A stretch of 28,757 bases of DNA from Bacteroidales bacterium (GTDB taxonomy: Bacteria > Bacteroidota > Bacteroidia > Bacteroidales > P3), in the NCBI GenBank assembly GCA_017545365.1, contig JAFWOP010000073.1:1-28757 (forward strand). The letters are read 5' to 3'. The notes under the pieces were generated by a model. It saw only the letters and a program-made list of their open reading frames with translations. It was not told the origin of the DNA and made no database searches. The translations under genes were made by a program, and so were the position numbers. Shown here piece after piece: positions 1 to 7,532 of this stretch (position 1 is its first letter; each line of letters starts with the position of its first letter).

Positions 1-23
1 ATCGAAGATGCTGAATTTCAATA

Positions 24-89
24 ACCCCACACAAGGAACGCAGTGTGGGGTCAACGAAAACCCTACTACTCAGCGTCCCGGAGGGACGC
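24..89. repeat. Two hairpin-forming palindromes (REP-like)
   Basis: Two separate dyads lie in the gene-free left edge. The first has 9-bp arms at 24-32 and 43-51 (ACCCCACAC / GTGTGGGGT). The second is GCGTCCC-GGA-GGGACGC at 73-89. The second has the same GTCCC/GGGAC character as the hairpins at 13006-13197, which suggests a common class of intergenic palindrome. Nothing coding is seen in positions 1-209. Confidence 0.6.
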
Positions 90-138
90 GACAATGGGAA
101 AGATTGGAAAAAAATCAGTCATACTTTATACTAGAGCG

Positions 139-174
139 AAAGGTTTAAAAGGTGTGTGCACCTTTTAAACCTTT
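139..174. terminator. Perfect 16-bp hairpin downstream of the HerA-like gene
   Basis: Perfect inverted repeat: AAAGGTTTAAAAGGTG at 139-154, loop TGTG, and the exact complement at 159-174. It lies about 36 bp past the stop codon of the minus-strand HerA-like gene. It could end that transcript, but it has little GC and may instead be one of the TTTAAA-rich palindromes seen again near 21961-22000. Confidence 0.5.
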
Positions 175-209
175 TAAACTATTATGCGAAGCGGAACCTT
201 TTCAACTTC

Positions 210-1772
210 TTACTTTCCCTTTAGCAGCGACCCGAGCAGTCCGCGGCCGAATTTGAAGGCAGCGTTCACGGCTTCGCGCTTGGCCTTGGTGACTACCATT
301 TTTTGTAGGCTGCCGCCTAGGCTTTTCTCTTTGGCACGCTGGCGTTCGCGCTCCTCGGCTTTGCGTTTACGCTCTTCGGCAGCCTGCTTGCGCTCTTCGG
401 CGGCCTGACGTTTCTCTTCTTCCTTGCGTAGCTTCTCCGCCTCTTTCTGTTGTGCCGCCAGTTCTTTGGCCTCCTGCTCCTTCTGTAGCTTTTCGGTCAG
501 TATCTCGTAGGCGGATTCGCGGTCGATGGTTTTGTCGTATTTGCCATACACCATTGAGGTCTGGATGACGCGCTGGCGTTCGTCGGGGGTGATGGCACCC
601 GCCTGCCCTTCTGGAGGCAGCACTTTGGCACGTTCCACCATTGAGGGCATGCCCTTCGGGTCGAGGAACGACACCAACGCTTCGCCCACTGCCAGTTCGG
701 TTATCACCTTCGAGGTGTCGAACTCGGGATTAGTGCGGAACGAGTCGGCTGCCACCTTCACAGCCTTCTGCTCGTGCGGCGTGTAGGCACGCAGGGCGTG
801 CTGTATGCGGTTGCTCAGCTGTCCCAGCACTGTGTCGGGGATGTCGGCAGGATTCTGTGTGCAGAAGTACACGCCCACGCCCTTCGAGCGTATCAGCCGC
901 ACGATCTGTTCGATCTTCTCCAACAGCGACTTGCTGATGCCGTTGAAAAGCATGTGTGCCTCATCGAAGAAGAACACCAGCTTAGGCCTGTCTAAGTCGC
1001 CCACCTCGGGCAGCTCTTCATACAGCTCGCTCAGCAGGTACAGCAGGAACGAGGTGTACACCTTAGGCGAATTGACGATCTTGTCCGATGCCAATATGTT
1101 GATGACACCGCGCCCTTGGCGGGTCTGCATAAAGTCGTAGATGTCGATGGCGGGCTCGCCAAAGAACTGGTCGCCTCCCTGGTCCTCGAGGCTCAGCAGG
1201 CTGCGCTGGATGGCGCCGATGGTGGCGATGCTGATGTTGCCGTAGGCGGTGATGTACTGTGTGCGGTTGTTGCCCACCTCCTCAAGCATCTTACGCAGGT
1301 CCTTCAGGTCGAGCAGCAGCAGCCCTTGGTCGTCGGCGATGCGGAACACCATGTTCAGCACATCGCTCTGTATCTCGTTCAAGTCCAGGATGCGCGACAG
1401 CAGTATGGGACCCATCTCGCTCACCGTGGTGCGCAGCGGATGCCCTTCCTGACCAAACACATCCCACACGCAGACAGGGTAGGCTTTATACTCAAAGCCG
1501 CATTCTTTCAAGCGGTTGTCTTCGATACTTTTCTCGAAGTGCACGTTACCGCCACCGGCTTTGCTCACGCCGGTAAGGTCGCCTTTGATGTCGGTGGCAA
1601 ACACCGGCACACCCATGGCGCTGAAAGTCTCAGCTAGGTTTTGCAGCGAACAGGTCTTGCCCGTGCCAGTAGCTCCGGCTATAAGGCCGTGTCGGTTGGC
1701 CATAGATGGGATAATGCCCAGATGTTTGTCGCCCGCAATGGCGTTGAACGGTGTACCAGTGTTTTCTAACAT
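210..1772 (-). CDS. HerA/YjgR-type ATPase (DUF853 family)
   Basis: 520 residues, the usual length for the DUF853/YjgR family of HerA-like P-loop ATPases. The start is chosen at 1772 because the family N-terminus follows directly, including [16 protein letters not shown] with Walker A GATGTGKT at residues 33-40. Walker B LVFFFDE is near 265-271, followed by the conserved [10 protein letters not shown] and [13 protein letters not shown] blocks. Residues about 425-495 form a Lys/Glu/Arg/Ala-rich helical coiled coil ahead of a conserved basic tail ending [10 protein letters not shown]. Family members are hexameric DNA-translocase-like ATPases of uncertain cellular role. It follows the permease gene after about 100 bp and is the last gene of the minus-strand run in this window. 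Family assignment is firm; substrate and role are unknown. Confidence 0.93.
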   Translation of the reverse strand: MLENTGTPFNAIAGDKHLGIIPSMANRHGLIAGATGTGKTCSLQNLAETFSAMGVPVFATDIKGDLTGVSKAGGGNVHFEKSIEDNRLKECGFEYKAYPVCVWDVFGQEGHPLRTTVSEMGPILLSRILDLNEIQSDVLNMVFRIADDQGLLLLDLKDLRKMLEEVGNNRTQYITAYGNISIATIGAIQRSLLSLEDQGGDQFFGEPAIDIYDFMQTRQGRGVINILASDKIVNSPKVYTSFLLYLLSELYEELPEVGDLDRPKLVFFFDEAHMLFNGISKSLLEKIEQIVRLIRSKGVGVYFCTQNPADIPDTVLGQLSNRIQHALRAYTPHEQKAVKVAADSFRTNPEFDTSKVITELAVGEALVSFLDPKGMPSMVERAKVLPPEGQAGAITPDERQRVIQTSMVYGKYDKTIDRESAYEILTEKLQKEQEAKELAAQQKEAEKLRKEEEKRQAAEERKQAAEERKRKAEERERQRAKEKSLGGSLQKMVVTKAKREAVNAAFKFGRGLLGSLLKGK

Positions 1773-1829
1773 AATAAGTGCTTTTTGAGTTGTTTGTTAT
1801 TCGGATTTTTGTCTTTAAGATAACGCATG

Positions 1830-1851
1830 TTGGCACATTTTATTGTGCCAA
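1830..1851. terminator. Hairpin between the permease and HerA-like genes
   Basis: Perfect 8-bp inverted repeat TTGGCACA / TGTGCCAA around a 6-nt loop, 25 bp beyond the permease stop codon and upstream of the HerA-like start. It may end or attenuate the permease transcript. No clear T-run follows on the minus strand, so an operator role is also possible. Confidence 0.4.
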
Positions 1852-1875
1852 GTAAGAGAAAAGCGGCGGAGAGAC

Positions 1876-2955
1876 TTATTTTAGTCTCACGCGGGGGTCG
1901 AGGATACCATAAAGGATGTCGGTGAGGATGTTGATGACAATCAGCAGGACACAGATGAAGAGGATTGAACCCATGACCACGGGGAAGTCGTATTTGTCTA
2001 ATCCGTCGACGATGACGATGCCCATGCCTTTCCAGTCGAAGACGTATTCCACGAACACGGCACCCGCCAGCAGTCCCGCCAGCCAGCCCGAGGCAGAGGT
2101 GACGACTGGGTTGAGGGCATTGCGGAGGGCATGATGGAAAATGACGCGACGCTCGGGGATGCCTTTGGCTCGGGCGGTGCGGATATAATCCTGCGAAAGG
2201 GCCTCCAGCATGCTGTTTTTTGTGAGCTGGGTGAGCGTCGCCAACGGACGTATACCCAGCGTGAGGGCAGGGAGGATGAGGTTCTTAAGGTCGAGGTATT
2301 CGCCGGTGCCGTAGTCGTCTACAGTGTAGAGGTTGCCGAACATGTTGAGATGGGTCCAGTCAGCCAGCACGTAGGCAAAGAACCAGGCGATGAGTATGGC
2401 GGCAAAGAATGAAGGAAGCGACATCCCCAAAGTGGAGAGTACCAGAGTGAGACGGTCAATCCAGCTGTCTTTATAGATGGCAGAGAGAACACCTAAGAGA
2501 ATGCCTATGACTAGGGCAAACGACAAGGCAACCACTGCCAGCAGCGCCGTTTGCGGGAAGGCAGTAGCGATAATCTCGGAGACCTTACGTTTAGATTGAT
2601 AGCTGCGGCGCAGATAGGGTGCCTTGAGTACCACCGAGGTGCTGCCTGTCTTCAGCAGTGTTGTATAGGGTGTGTATTTTTCAGGGTTGAGGTAGAAGAA
2701 GTGCTCGGGGTCGGCATTGTTGTGTAGCGAGATGGGCAGCAGGTCGTTGAGATAGTTGAGGTATTGAGTCCCAACAGGCTTGTCGCGACCGAGGTCGCGG
2801 TTGATGACGGCGATGCTTTCGGCATCGGCCCGCTGCCCCAGCATCATACGGGCAGGGTCGCCAGGCAGGATATTGAAAAGGAAGAACACCAGGGTCACCA
2901 CCCCCAGCAGGACCAGGAGGCCGTAAAGGAGCCGTTTGATGGTGTACTTGAGCAT
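1876..2955 (-). CDS. ABC transporter permease, DppB/OppB type
   Basis: 359-residue inner-membrane permease. The N-terminal helix (about 7-30) ends in the typical NILPGDPARMMLGQRA signature of OppB/DppB permeases. A large extracytoplasmic segment (about 40-125) is followed by further membrane helices at about 133-160, 165-200, 225-245, 285-305 and 325-350. The cytoplasmic EAA loop that contacts the ATPase is near 252-283 (QDYIRTARAKGIPERRVIFHHALRNALNP). The family moves oligopeptides, dipeptides or related solutes with a second permease, ATPases and a binding protein. None of these partners is in the window, so this is an orphan permease here. The substrate cannot be told from sequence. Confidence 0.92.
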   Translation of the reverse strand: MLKYTIKRLLYGLLVLLGVVTLVFFLFNILPGDPARMMLGQRADAESIAVINRDLGRDKPVGTQYLNYLNDLLPISLHNNADPEHFFYLNPEKYTPYTTLLKTGSTSVVLKAPYLRRSYQSKRKVSEIIATAFPQTALLAVVALSFALVIGILLGVLSAIYKDSWIDRLTLVLSTLGMSLPSFFAAILIAWFFAYVLADWTHLNMFGNLYTVDDYGTGEYLDLKNLILPALTLGIRPLATLTQLTKNSMLEALSQDYIRTARAKGIPERRVIFHHALRNALNPVVTSASGWLAGLLAGAVFVEYVFDWKGMGIVIVDGLDKYDFPVVMGSILFICVLLIVINILTDILYGILDPRVRLK

Positions 2956-2963
2956 GGAAATGA

Positions 2964-3040
2964 TTAAAAATTAAGAATTACAAATTAAAATTGGCTGGCG
3001 CACCCCACTTCATAGTTCTTAACTCTCAGTTCTTACTTCT
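2964..3040. repeat. Dispersed AT-rich palindromic repeat, copy C
   Basis: The 15-bp core at 2989-3003 (AATTGGCTGGCGCAC) differs by one base from the core of the copy at 8444-8458. It is flanked on the left by TTAAGAATTA-like sequence and on the right by AGTTCTTAACTCTCAGTTCTT. The right arm runs into the 3' end of tsaB and encodes its last few residues. It is more diverged than the other two copies, so membership is probable rather than certain. Confidence 0.55.
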
Positions 3041-3738
3041 TTTAGCCCTCTGACAGTGCTCTTCTTTGCCACAAAGTCTTTGAGGTAGAAAGGCTCAAAA
3101 TAGGCCACATCTTCCTTCTGTCCGTCTTGCAGCCGTTGCATGGCGATGGGGAGCATGCCTGTCGCCGAGATGCGGAAATCCGAGGCATAGCGGGCGTTGG
3201 GATGTCTGCCCAAAAGGGCGCGGGTCTTCTCGGCCCCGTCGCCAAGGAAGGTCACTAGGCCGCGGTTCAGGTATTCGTCGTAGATGTCAGGGGTGATGAT
3301 GTCGGCACTGACCTCTTTGAGGGCGAGGGTGGGGGAGGCGTAGATGGCGGTGTAGCACTCCATCCGGCGGGCATCAATCATTGGGCAGACCATTCCTTGG
3401 TAGTCGGGGTGCTGCACATAATACTGAGTTGCCATGTTCTGTAGGGTGGGGACTGAGAGCAGGGGGATGGAGAGGGCATAGCAGATGCCTTTGGCCGTGC
3501 TGACCCCGATGCGCAAGCCTGTGTAACTGCCGGGACCCGACGAGACGCACACGGCATCGAGCTGGCGCAGCTCCATGTCGCACTCCTTCATCAGCTGTTC
3601 GATGAAAGGTGACAGGCGTGACGAGTGGGCGTTGGGGTCGTCGGAATGGATTTCTTTGACAATCTTCCCGTCACGCCCAAGGACGACAGAGCAGACCGAC
3701 GTGGCAGTCTCTAATAGGAGTGTGTTTATCGATTTCAT
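3019..3738 (-). CDS. tsaB: tRNA threonylcarbamoyladenosine biosynthesis protein TsaB
   Basis: 239 residues, close to the usual TsaB length. TsaB is a non-catalytic ASKHA-fold partner of TsaD and, with TsaE, completes N6-threonylcarbamoyladenosine at position 37 of ANN-decoding tRNAs in the cytoplasm. Diagnostic blocks are LLLETAT near residues 7-13, a HSSRL block near 38-42, and SSGPGSYTGLRIGVSTAKG at about 66-84. The start at 3738 overlaps the stop of a small upstream ORF by ATGA, suggesting translational coupling. The last residues (about EVRTES) fall in a repeat-like tract, so the C-terminus may have been altered. Identification is secure. Confidence 0.95.
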   Translation of the reverse strand: MKSINTLLLETATSVCSVVLGRDGKIVKEIHSDDPNAHSSRLSPFIEQLMKECDMELRQLDAVCVSSGPGSYTGLRIGVSTAKGICYALSIPLLSVPTLQNMATQYYVQHPDYQGMVCPMIDARRMECYTAIYASPTLALKEVSADIITPDIYDEYLNRGLVTFLGDGAEKTRALLGRHPNARYASDFRISATGMLPIAMQRLQDGQKEDVAYFEPFYLKDFVAKKSTVRGLKEVRTES

Positions 3739-3875
3739 CTCTTGTAATTGGTTTGTCTGCGGCGGGGAACGTACACGGCTTGTTGCGGCTGGTATGCTTT
3801 TAGCCCTTTGTCGCCAGATAAGATTCCCACTTCACCTAGTTTGCTAAAATACTCTGCTACATCTGTATTATACAT
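3735..3875 (-). CDS. Possible 46-residue small protein coupled to tsaB
   Basis: An ATG at 3875-3873 opens 46 codons ending in TGA at 3737-3735. That stop overlaps the tsaB start as ATGA. A strong GGAGGT lies 5 bases before the ATG, unusual in a group that seldom relies on Shine-Dalgarno sequences. The peptide begins MYNTDVAEYFSKLGEVG and ends in a basic tail, PRRRQTNYKR. I recognise no family. The GGAGGT also encodes Gly residues of the overlapping ATPase fragment, so it may be fortuitous. Alternatively this is the 3' end of a deleted gene that once preceded tsaB, exposed by the deletion that truncated the ATPase. Confidence 0.4.
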   Translation of the reverse strand: MYNTDVAEYFSKLGEVGILSGDKGLKAYQPQQAVYVPRRRQTNYKR

Positions 3876-4069
3876 TCTTTACCTCCCCGAATGTCCTTAA
3901 AGATGGATTCTACAGAATGTCCCATAGCCAAGTGTGACAAGAACCAGAGTGCATCCAGTAGATTGGACTTTCCCGATGCGTTTGTGCCAATTAAGACGGT
4001 TAGGGGGTCAATATATAATCTGGATGGCGAGAAACTCTTCCAATTCTCTAGATATACTTCTTTTATCAT
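3857..4069 (-). pseudogene. Truncated AAA-family ATPase (N-terminal remnant)
   Basis: 70 codons begin MIKEVYLENWKSFSP and carry the P-loop GTNASGKSN (residues about 28-36), then LLDALWFLSHLA and SIFKDIRGG. This is the start of an AAA_15/AAA_21-type SMC-like ATPase, normally about 350-450 residues. The frame stops at TAG soon after the IRGG motif, and no Walker B, signature or downstream domain follows in any frame before tsaB. I therefore read it as a gene whose 3' part has been deleted. It lies 28 bp downstream of the LolA-like gene, in the same direction. Such ATPases often belong to defence or mobile cassettes, but nothing else of such a cassette remains. Confidence 0.7.
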
Positions 4070-4097
4070 AGCATGTAGGGCTCTATTAATAGCATGG

Positions 4098-4745
4098 CTA
4101 TCTCATATCCACCTCTTCGATGCCGGGATGGGCTTTGGCATCGTATGTGAAATCGGCATCAGCGGCTTTGGTGTTCTTTAGGTTAGAGATGGTATATGCG
4201 CAACGGGAGGAGTCGTAGTTGTGCTGTTCCAACTTCTTCAGTTGGCCGCTCTTGCTGTCGATATAGAGGCGGATTTTGTGGTAGGTGCGGCTCTTCTTGG
4301 GCTGGAGGTCGATGATGGTAGTGCCGTCCTCCTCCTCGCGGATGAACTTGGCGCGGTAGTTCTTCGTGTAGTTGGCCAGCATCTTGGCGGGGTTGGTTAG
4401 GTCGTCGTCCGAATCGGTCATGGGATTTACCACCACCTCTTTGGCGTTCTTGTTCAGCTGCCATACCGACTTGCCGTCGCAGTATATTTCCAACTCGCCA
4501 GCCTTGACCCTGTAGCGCGGCGCACTGTAGAGTATGTCGGCCTTTTGGCGGAAGGTCTCTTTCTTGTTGCTGTCGTAGTTCACAATGGTGACGGTGAAGC
4601 TGATGGTGCCAGACATCTTGTTGGCAGCCTTTTTCAATATGCTGTTGGCGTTCTCATCCACCGAACCGTCGGCAGTGTGGGTCAGCTGAGCAAAGGAACA
4701 TTGTATAGCCAGCAATGCCAGACAGAGAAAAATAGTCTTTTTCAT
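4098..4745 (-). CDS. LolA-like outer-membrane lipoprotein carrier
   Basis: 215 residues from the Met at 4745. The frame stays open further upstream, but this start gives a clean signal peptide, MKKTIFLCLALLAIQCSFAQ, so the upstream extension is rejected. The mature protein matches the LolA family seen in Bacteroidota: an N-terminal helix (NSILKKAANKMSG), a long run of beta strands (SFTVTIVNYDSNKKETF, KADILYSAPRYRVKAGE), the DGKSVWQLN turn and a DPANPAKML-like segment. LolA is a periplasmic chaperone that carries lipoproteins from the LolCDE transporter to the outer membrane. It follows folE by about 70 bp. A short direct repeat, TTTCAACCCAT, occurs twice in the 35 bp upstream of the start; its meaning is unclear. 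Confidence 0.82.
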   Translation of the reverse strand: MKKTIFLCLALLAIQCSFAQLTHTADGSVDENANSILKKAANKMSGTISFTVTIVNYDSNKKETFRQKADILYSAPRYRVKAGELEIYCDGKSVWQLNKNAKEVVVNPMTDSDDDLTNPAKMLANYTKNYRAKFIREEEDGTTIIDLQPKKSRTYHKIRLYIDSKSGQLKKLEQHNYDSSRCAYTISNLKNTKAADADFTYDAKAHPGIEEVDMR

Positions 4746-4813
4746 GGGTTGAAAGAATGTTTTATGGGTTGAAAAACTGCTTAGTTCGTAGCTCTTACTT
4801 CTAACATCAATAA

Positions 4814-5425
4814 TCAATGCAGGTCCACACCGATGATGTGCATAAACTCCTCGCGGGTCTTGGGGTCGTTCATAAAGGCGCCGGTGAAGTCGCTGGTGGT
4901 GGTGACACTGTTCTGCTTCTGCACGCCGCGCATCGACATGCACATGTGCTGAGCCTCGATGACCACGGCTACGCCCAGTGGGTTGAGCACCTCCTGTATG
5001 CAGTTCTTAATCTGCTTGGTGAGCCGTTCCTGCACCTGCAGGCGGCGGGCGTAGGCATCCACCACGCGGGGTATCTTGCTCAGCCCCACGATGGTGCCAT
5101 TGGGAATATACGCCACGTGGGCCTTGCCTACGAAGGGCACCATGTGATGCTCGCAAAGAGAGTAAAGCTCTATGTCCTTCACAACCACCATCTGCTTGTA
5201 GTCCTCATGGAACATGGCAGAACGCAGTATTTCCTTGGGGTCGAGGTCGTAGCCGTTGGTGAAGAAAAGCATGGCCTTGGCAATGCGTTCAGGGGATTTC
5301 AGCAACCCCTCACGGTCGGGGTCTTCACCCAAAAGCCTCAAGATGGCCTTGTAGTGTTCCGCCAACTCGGCAACGCACTGCTGGTCGTATTGGTCTATTT
5401 TCTGATATCCGAGTTCCATAATCAA
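4814..5425 (-). CDS. folE: GTP cyclohydrolase I
   Basis: 203 residues. FolE converts GTP to 7,8-dihydroneopterin triphosphate, the first step of folate (and possibly queuosine or pterin) synthesis in the cytoplasm. The zinc ligands are visible as C91 and H94 in [10 protein letters not shown] and C162 in [10 protein letters not shown]. The family blocks [35 protein letters not shown] and [10 protein letters not shown] are intact. The product is slightly shorter than the E. coli enzyme, as usual outside enterics. Either the first Met or Met-3 could start the protein. A dihydrofolate reductase gene lies at 22011, so two folate steps are in this window, though not in one operon. Confidence 0.97.
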   Translation of the reverse strand: MIMELGYQKIDQYDQQCVAELAEHYKAILRLLGEDPDREGLLKSPERIAKAMLFFTNGYDLDPKEILRSAMFHEDYKQMVVVKDIELYSLCEHHMVPFVGKAHVAYIPNGTIVGLSKIPRVVDAYARRLQVQERLTKQIKNCIQEVLNPLGVAVVIEAQHMCMSMRGVQKQNSVTTTSDFTGAFMNDPKTREEFMHIIGVDLH

Positions 5426-5485
5426 GAATTTGTACTAATTAACGCTAAAAAATTGCTTAAAGTATATATGTTTATTGTTTTTTCA

Positions 5486-7531
5486 CTAATTGCAGTATTC
5501 AGAGGCATAGTCGGCCTCGATGCCGGCCAGGGAGATGAGGTATGAATAAAGGGCATCAATTTTCATGCCGCACAAGTTAGTGAAGTATGCCTTGAAGGTG
5601 TCGGCTGTGAGACGTTCGATGACCCACTGGGCACCGTCAGTCATTGGCATGTAGTTGATATGACCCTTGTGGTCGAAGTCTAAGTCAGAGAAAATGTGCA
5701 TCAGTTTGCGGTATTCTTGCTTGCTCAGATTGCGATTGCCTTGGATAGGATTATACGTGCCAGACAGAGTATGTTCATCAATGGTGTAGTCGAGCTTAGT
5801 CCAGTAAAGCATCACCTTGTTCCCGCTACGCTCCACACGGAAGCAAAGCGGTGGATGGAAAGATGGGTAAAAAGCAAAGCGGAAGACGGTATCGCCGAGT
5901 GTAAGAGTGCTGTCGTACAGCACTGGCTCGGACATTGCGGTGAGATATTGAGAGAAGGCTTTCACCCAGAAATATGAATCACTATAGGATACATCAATAA
6001 TATAATCCACAGTCGAGTCAAGGTGTCCGTCGGCGGGCAGGCCTATGAAGTATGAATAGGGATAGTGGATTCCCGGCACGGTGTCAAAGGGCAGCTTGTT
6101 CAGGGGATTGTATGGCAGGTTGAGATACTCCTCCAGTTGTCGGATGGGCAGATACATATCGATGATTCTTTCATCATCGACAATTTGAGTGGATGTGAGG
6201 GCACGGTAGAAATAGCGCAAGGCACTGTCGGCTGCACCTTCAACTACAGGCGTGTTGTCAAGAATAGATTCCCAATTTTCTTCGCCCCATTCAATCTTTA
6301 CGGAGTCGAAAGCAGTAGGTACCCGAGCCTTCATCGGCAAAAGGAACTCCCCATAATATTGCCGAGCCAACCAATAGCAGTGTTCTTGGTTCTGCGGATT
6401 GGCCAACAGCCGGCGGTAATTTACATAAATGGTTTTCCACTTGTTGGTGTCGCGCGCAGTCTCAAGTATCGGGGAACCATAGACAGGCTGCAGGCTATCG
6501 GGGAGAGTGAACCGGATAGTGAGTGTGACCATGCTCCGCACAGGTCTGCCTGTCCGTACAAATCTGCCTATGTCCATGGCAGGCTGCCAGCGCGGCATAA
6601 GGTCAAAGAGGTGCTTGGCCTCATCGCAGAAACCAAACTTGTCTTTACAGCCTTCAATGAAAAACAGGCTGCCGTCGCGCTCCACAATAAACTTCAGTGT
6701 TCCTTTACCCTCCTCACGGGCTTCAAGGGCTTGCTTGGGATAGCGCAGGTTTTCAGCAAGGAAGGCATTGTATGCCGAGTCTCCACCGGGGAACTGTGCA
6801 GGGGTGATGCCGCCCTCCCATGAATAATAAATCTTGTTGTCTAAAGAGGATGTGTCGGCCAGAAAGACAAGGTAGTTGACCAATGTGCGAAGGGGGGTAA
6901 AATTGCACTCGTCATAGACGGCGTTGTATGTCTTTCCATGGCTGTACTCAATCACATAGGGTGTTTGGACTCCACCCCAGCAAGTGGTGTGTGGATGGTG
7001 TGGCAGGTCAACCTTGGCAAGAAGACTGTTCAGAGAATCCATCTGTTCTGATGTAATATACCTCTCCTTGGTTTCCATTATTCCTTCTGTCCACTGGTTG
7101 CCCTTATAATGTTCTTCAGTGGCATCATAATAGCCCGTGTCGCTTAACTCCATATAGGTGCTATGCTCCACATAGCCGCAGATAGCATTGCCACGTCTAA
7201 AACTGATTTTTCCGTCCCCGTTATCAGAAATAGCCACCTCGATAAACATGGGGTGGGAATACTTCGGCAGCATGGAGGCACGTATCAAGGTTAAGGCTTC
7301 CTCACGCGAAGTGTCTTTCCATGGCTGAAGTCCTGCCAACCGCATATAGAATGCAACCTCTCCCGCCTTGTCGGGAATACGGATGCTGTCCCAAGAGCTT
7401 TTCGCATTAGGTGGCACAAAATGGTGCTCTGGAAAATAGTCTGTAGCCTTCCATCGCTCACGGTGCTGCTGCGCCTGCATAGAGGTGTAGCAGAAGAGTG
7501 TCAAGACAAGAAGGACCCCGATGCGTTTCAT
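5486..7531 (-). CDS. Secreted protein with an internal TonB-C-like domain
   Basis: 681 residues from the Met at 7531. An in-frame Met at 7546 would overlap the upstream stop and spoil the signal peptide MKRIGVLLVLTLFCYTSMQA. Residues about 247-342 resemble the TonB C-terminal domain found in Bacteroidota energy transducers: FPGGDSAYNAFLAENLRYPKQA, then GTLKFIVERDGSL, PRWQPA and TLTIRF. There is no membrane anchor or proline-rich spacer, so a true energy-transducer role is unlikely; the domain may bind a surface or periplasmic partner. The flanking regions (20-245 and 345-681) match no family I know. Cysteines at 118, 184, 209, 295 and 302 could form disulfides. The start follows the RlmI-type stop at once, so the two genes are probably cotranscribed. 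Confidence 0.7.
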   Translation of the reverse strand: MKRIGVLLVLTLFCYTSMQAQQHRERWKATDYFPEHHFVPPNAKSSWDSIRIPDKAGEVAFYMRLAGLQPWKDTSREEALTLIRASMLPKYSHPMFIEVAISDNGDGKISFRRGNAICGYVEHSTYMELSDTGYYDATEEHYKGNQWTEGIMETKERYITSEQMDSLNSLLAKVDLPHHPHTTCWGGVQTPYVIEYSHGKTYNAVYDECNFTPLRTLVNYLVFLADTSSLDNKIYYSWEGGITPAQFPGGDSAYNAFLAENLRYPKQALEAREEGKGTLKFIVERDGSLFFIEGCKDKFGFCDEAKHLFDLMPRWQPAMDIGRFVRTGRPVRSMVTLTIRFTLPDSLQPVYGSPILETARDTNKWKTIYVNYRRLLANPQNQEHCYWLARQYYGEFLLPMKARVPTAFDSVKIEWGEENWESILDNTPVVEGAADSALRYFYRALTSTQIVDDERIIDMYLPIRQLEEYLNLPYNPLNKLPFDTVPGIHYPYSYFIGLPADGHLDSTVDYIIDVSYSDSYFWVKAFSQYLTAMSEPVLYDSTLTLGDTVFRFAFYPSFHPPLCFRVERSGNKVMLYWTKLDYTIDEHTLSGTYNPIQGNRNLSKQEYRKLMHIFSDLDFDHKGHINYMPMTDGAQWVIERLTADTFKAYFTNLCGMKIDALYSYLISLAGIEADYASEYCN

Positions 7532-7532
7532 G

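Noticed and set aside
1116..1637. 173-codon plus-strand open frame
   Set aside because: Antisense to the HerA-like ATPase; no motif.
4746..4943. Upstream extension of the LolA-like gene
   Set aside because: It overlaps folE in another frame and precedes a perfect signal peptide, so the internal Met is the start.
4817..5545. 242-codon plus-strand open frame
   Set aside because: It is antisense to folE, which has all family motifs; its sequence is low-complexity His/Val-rich with no family signal.
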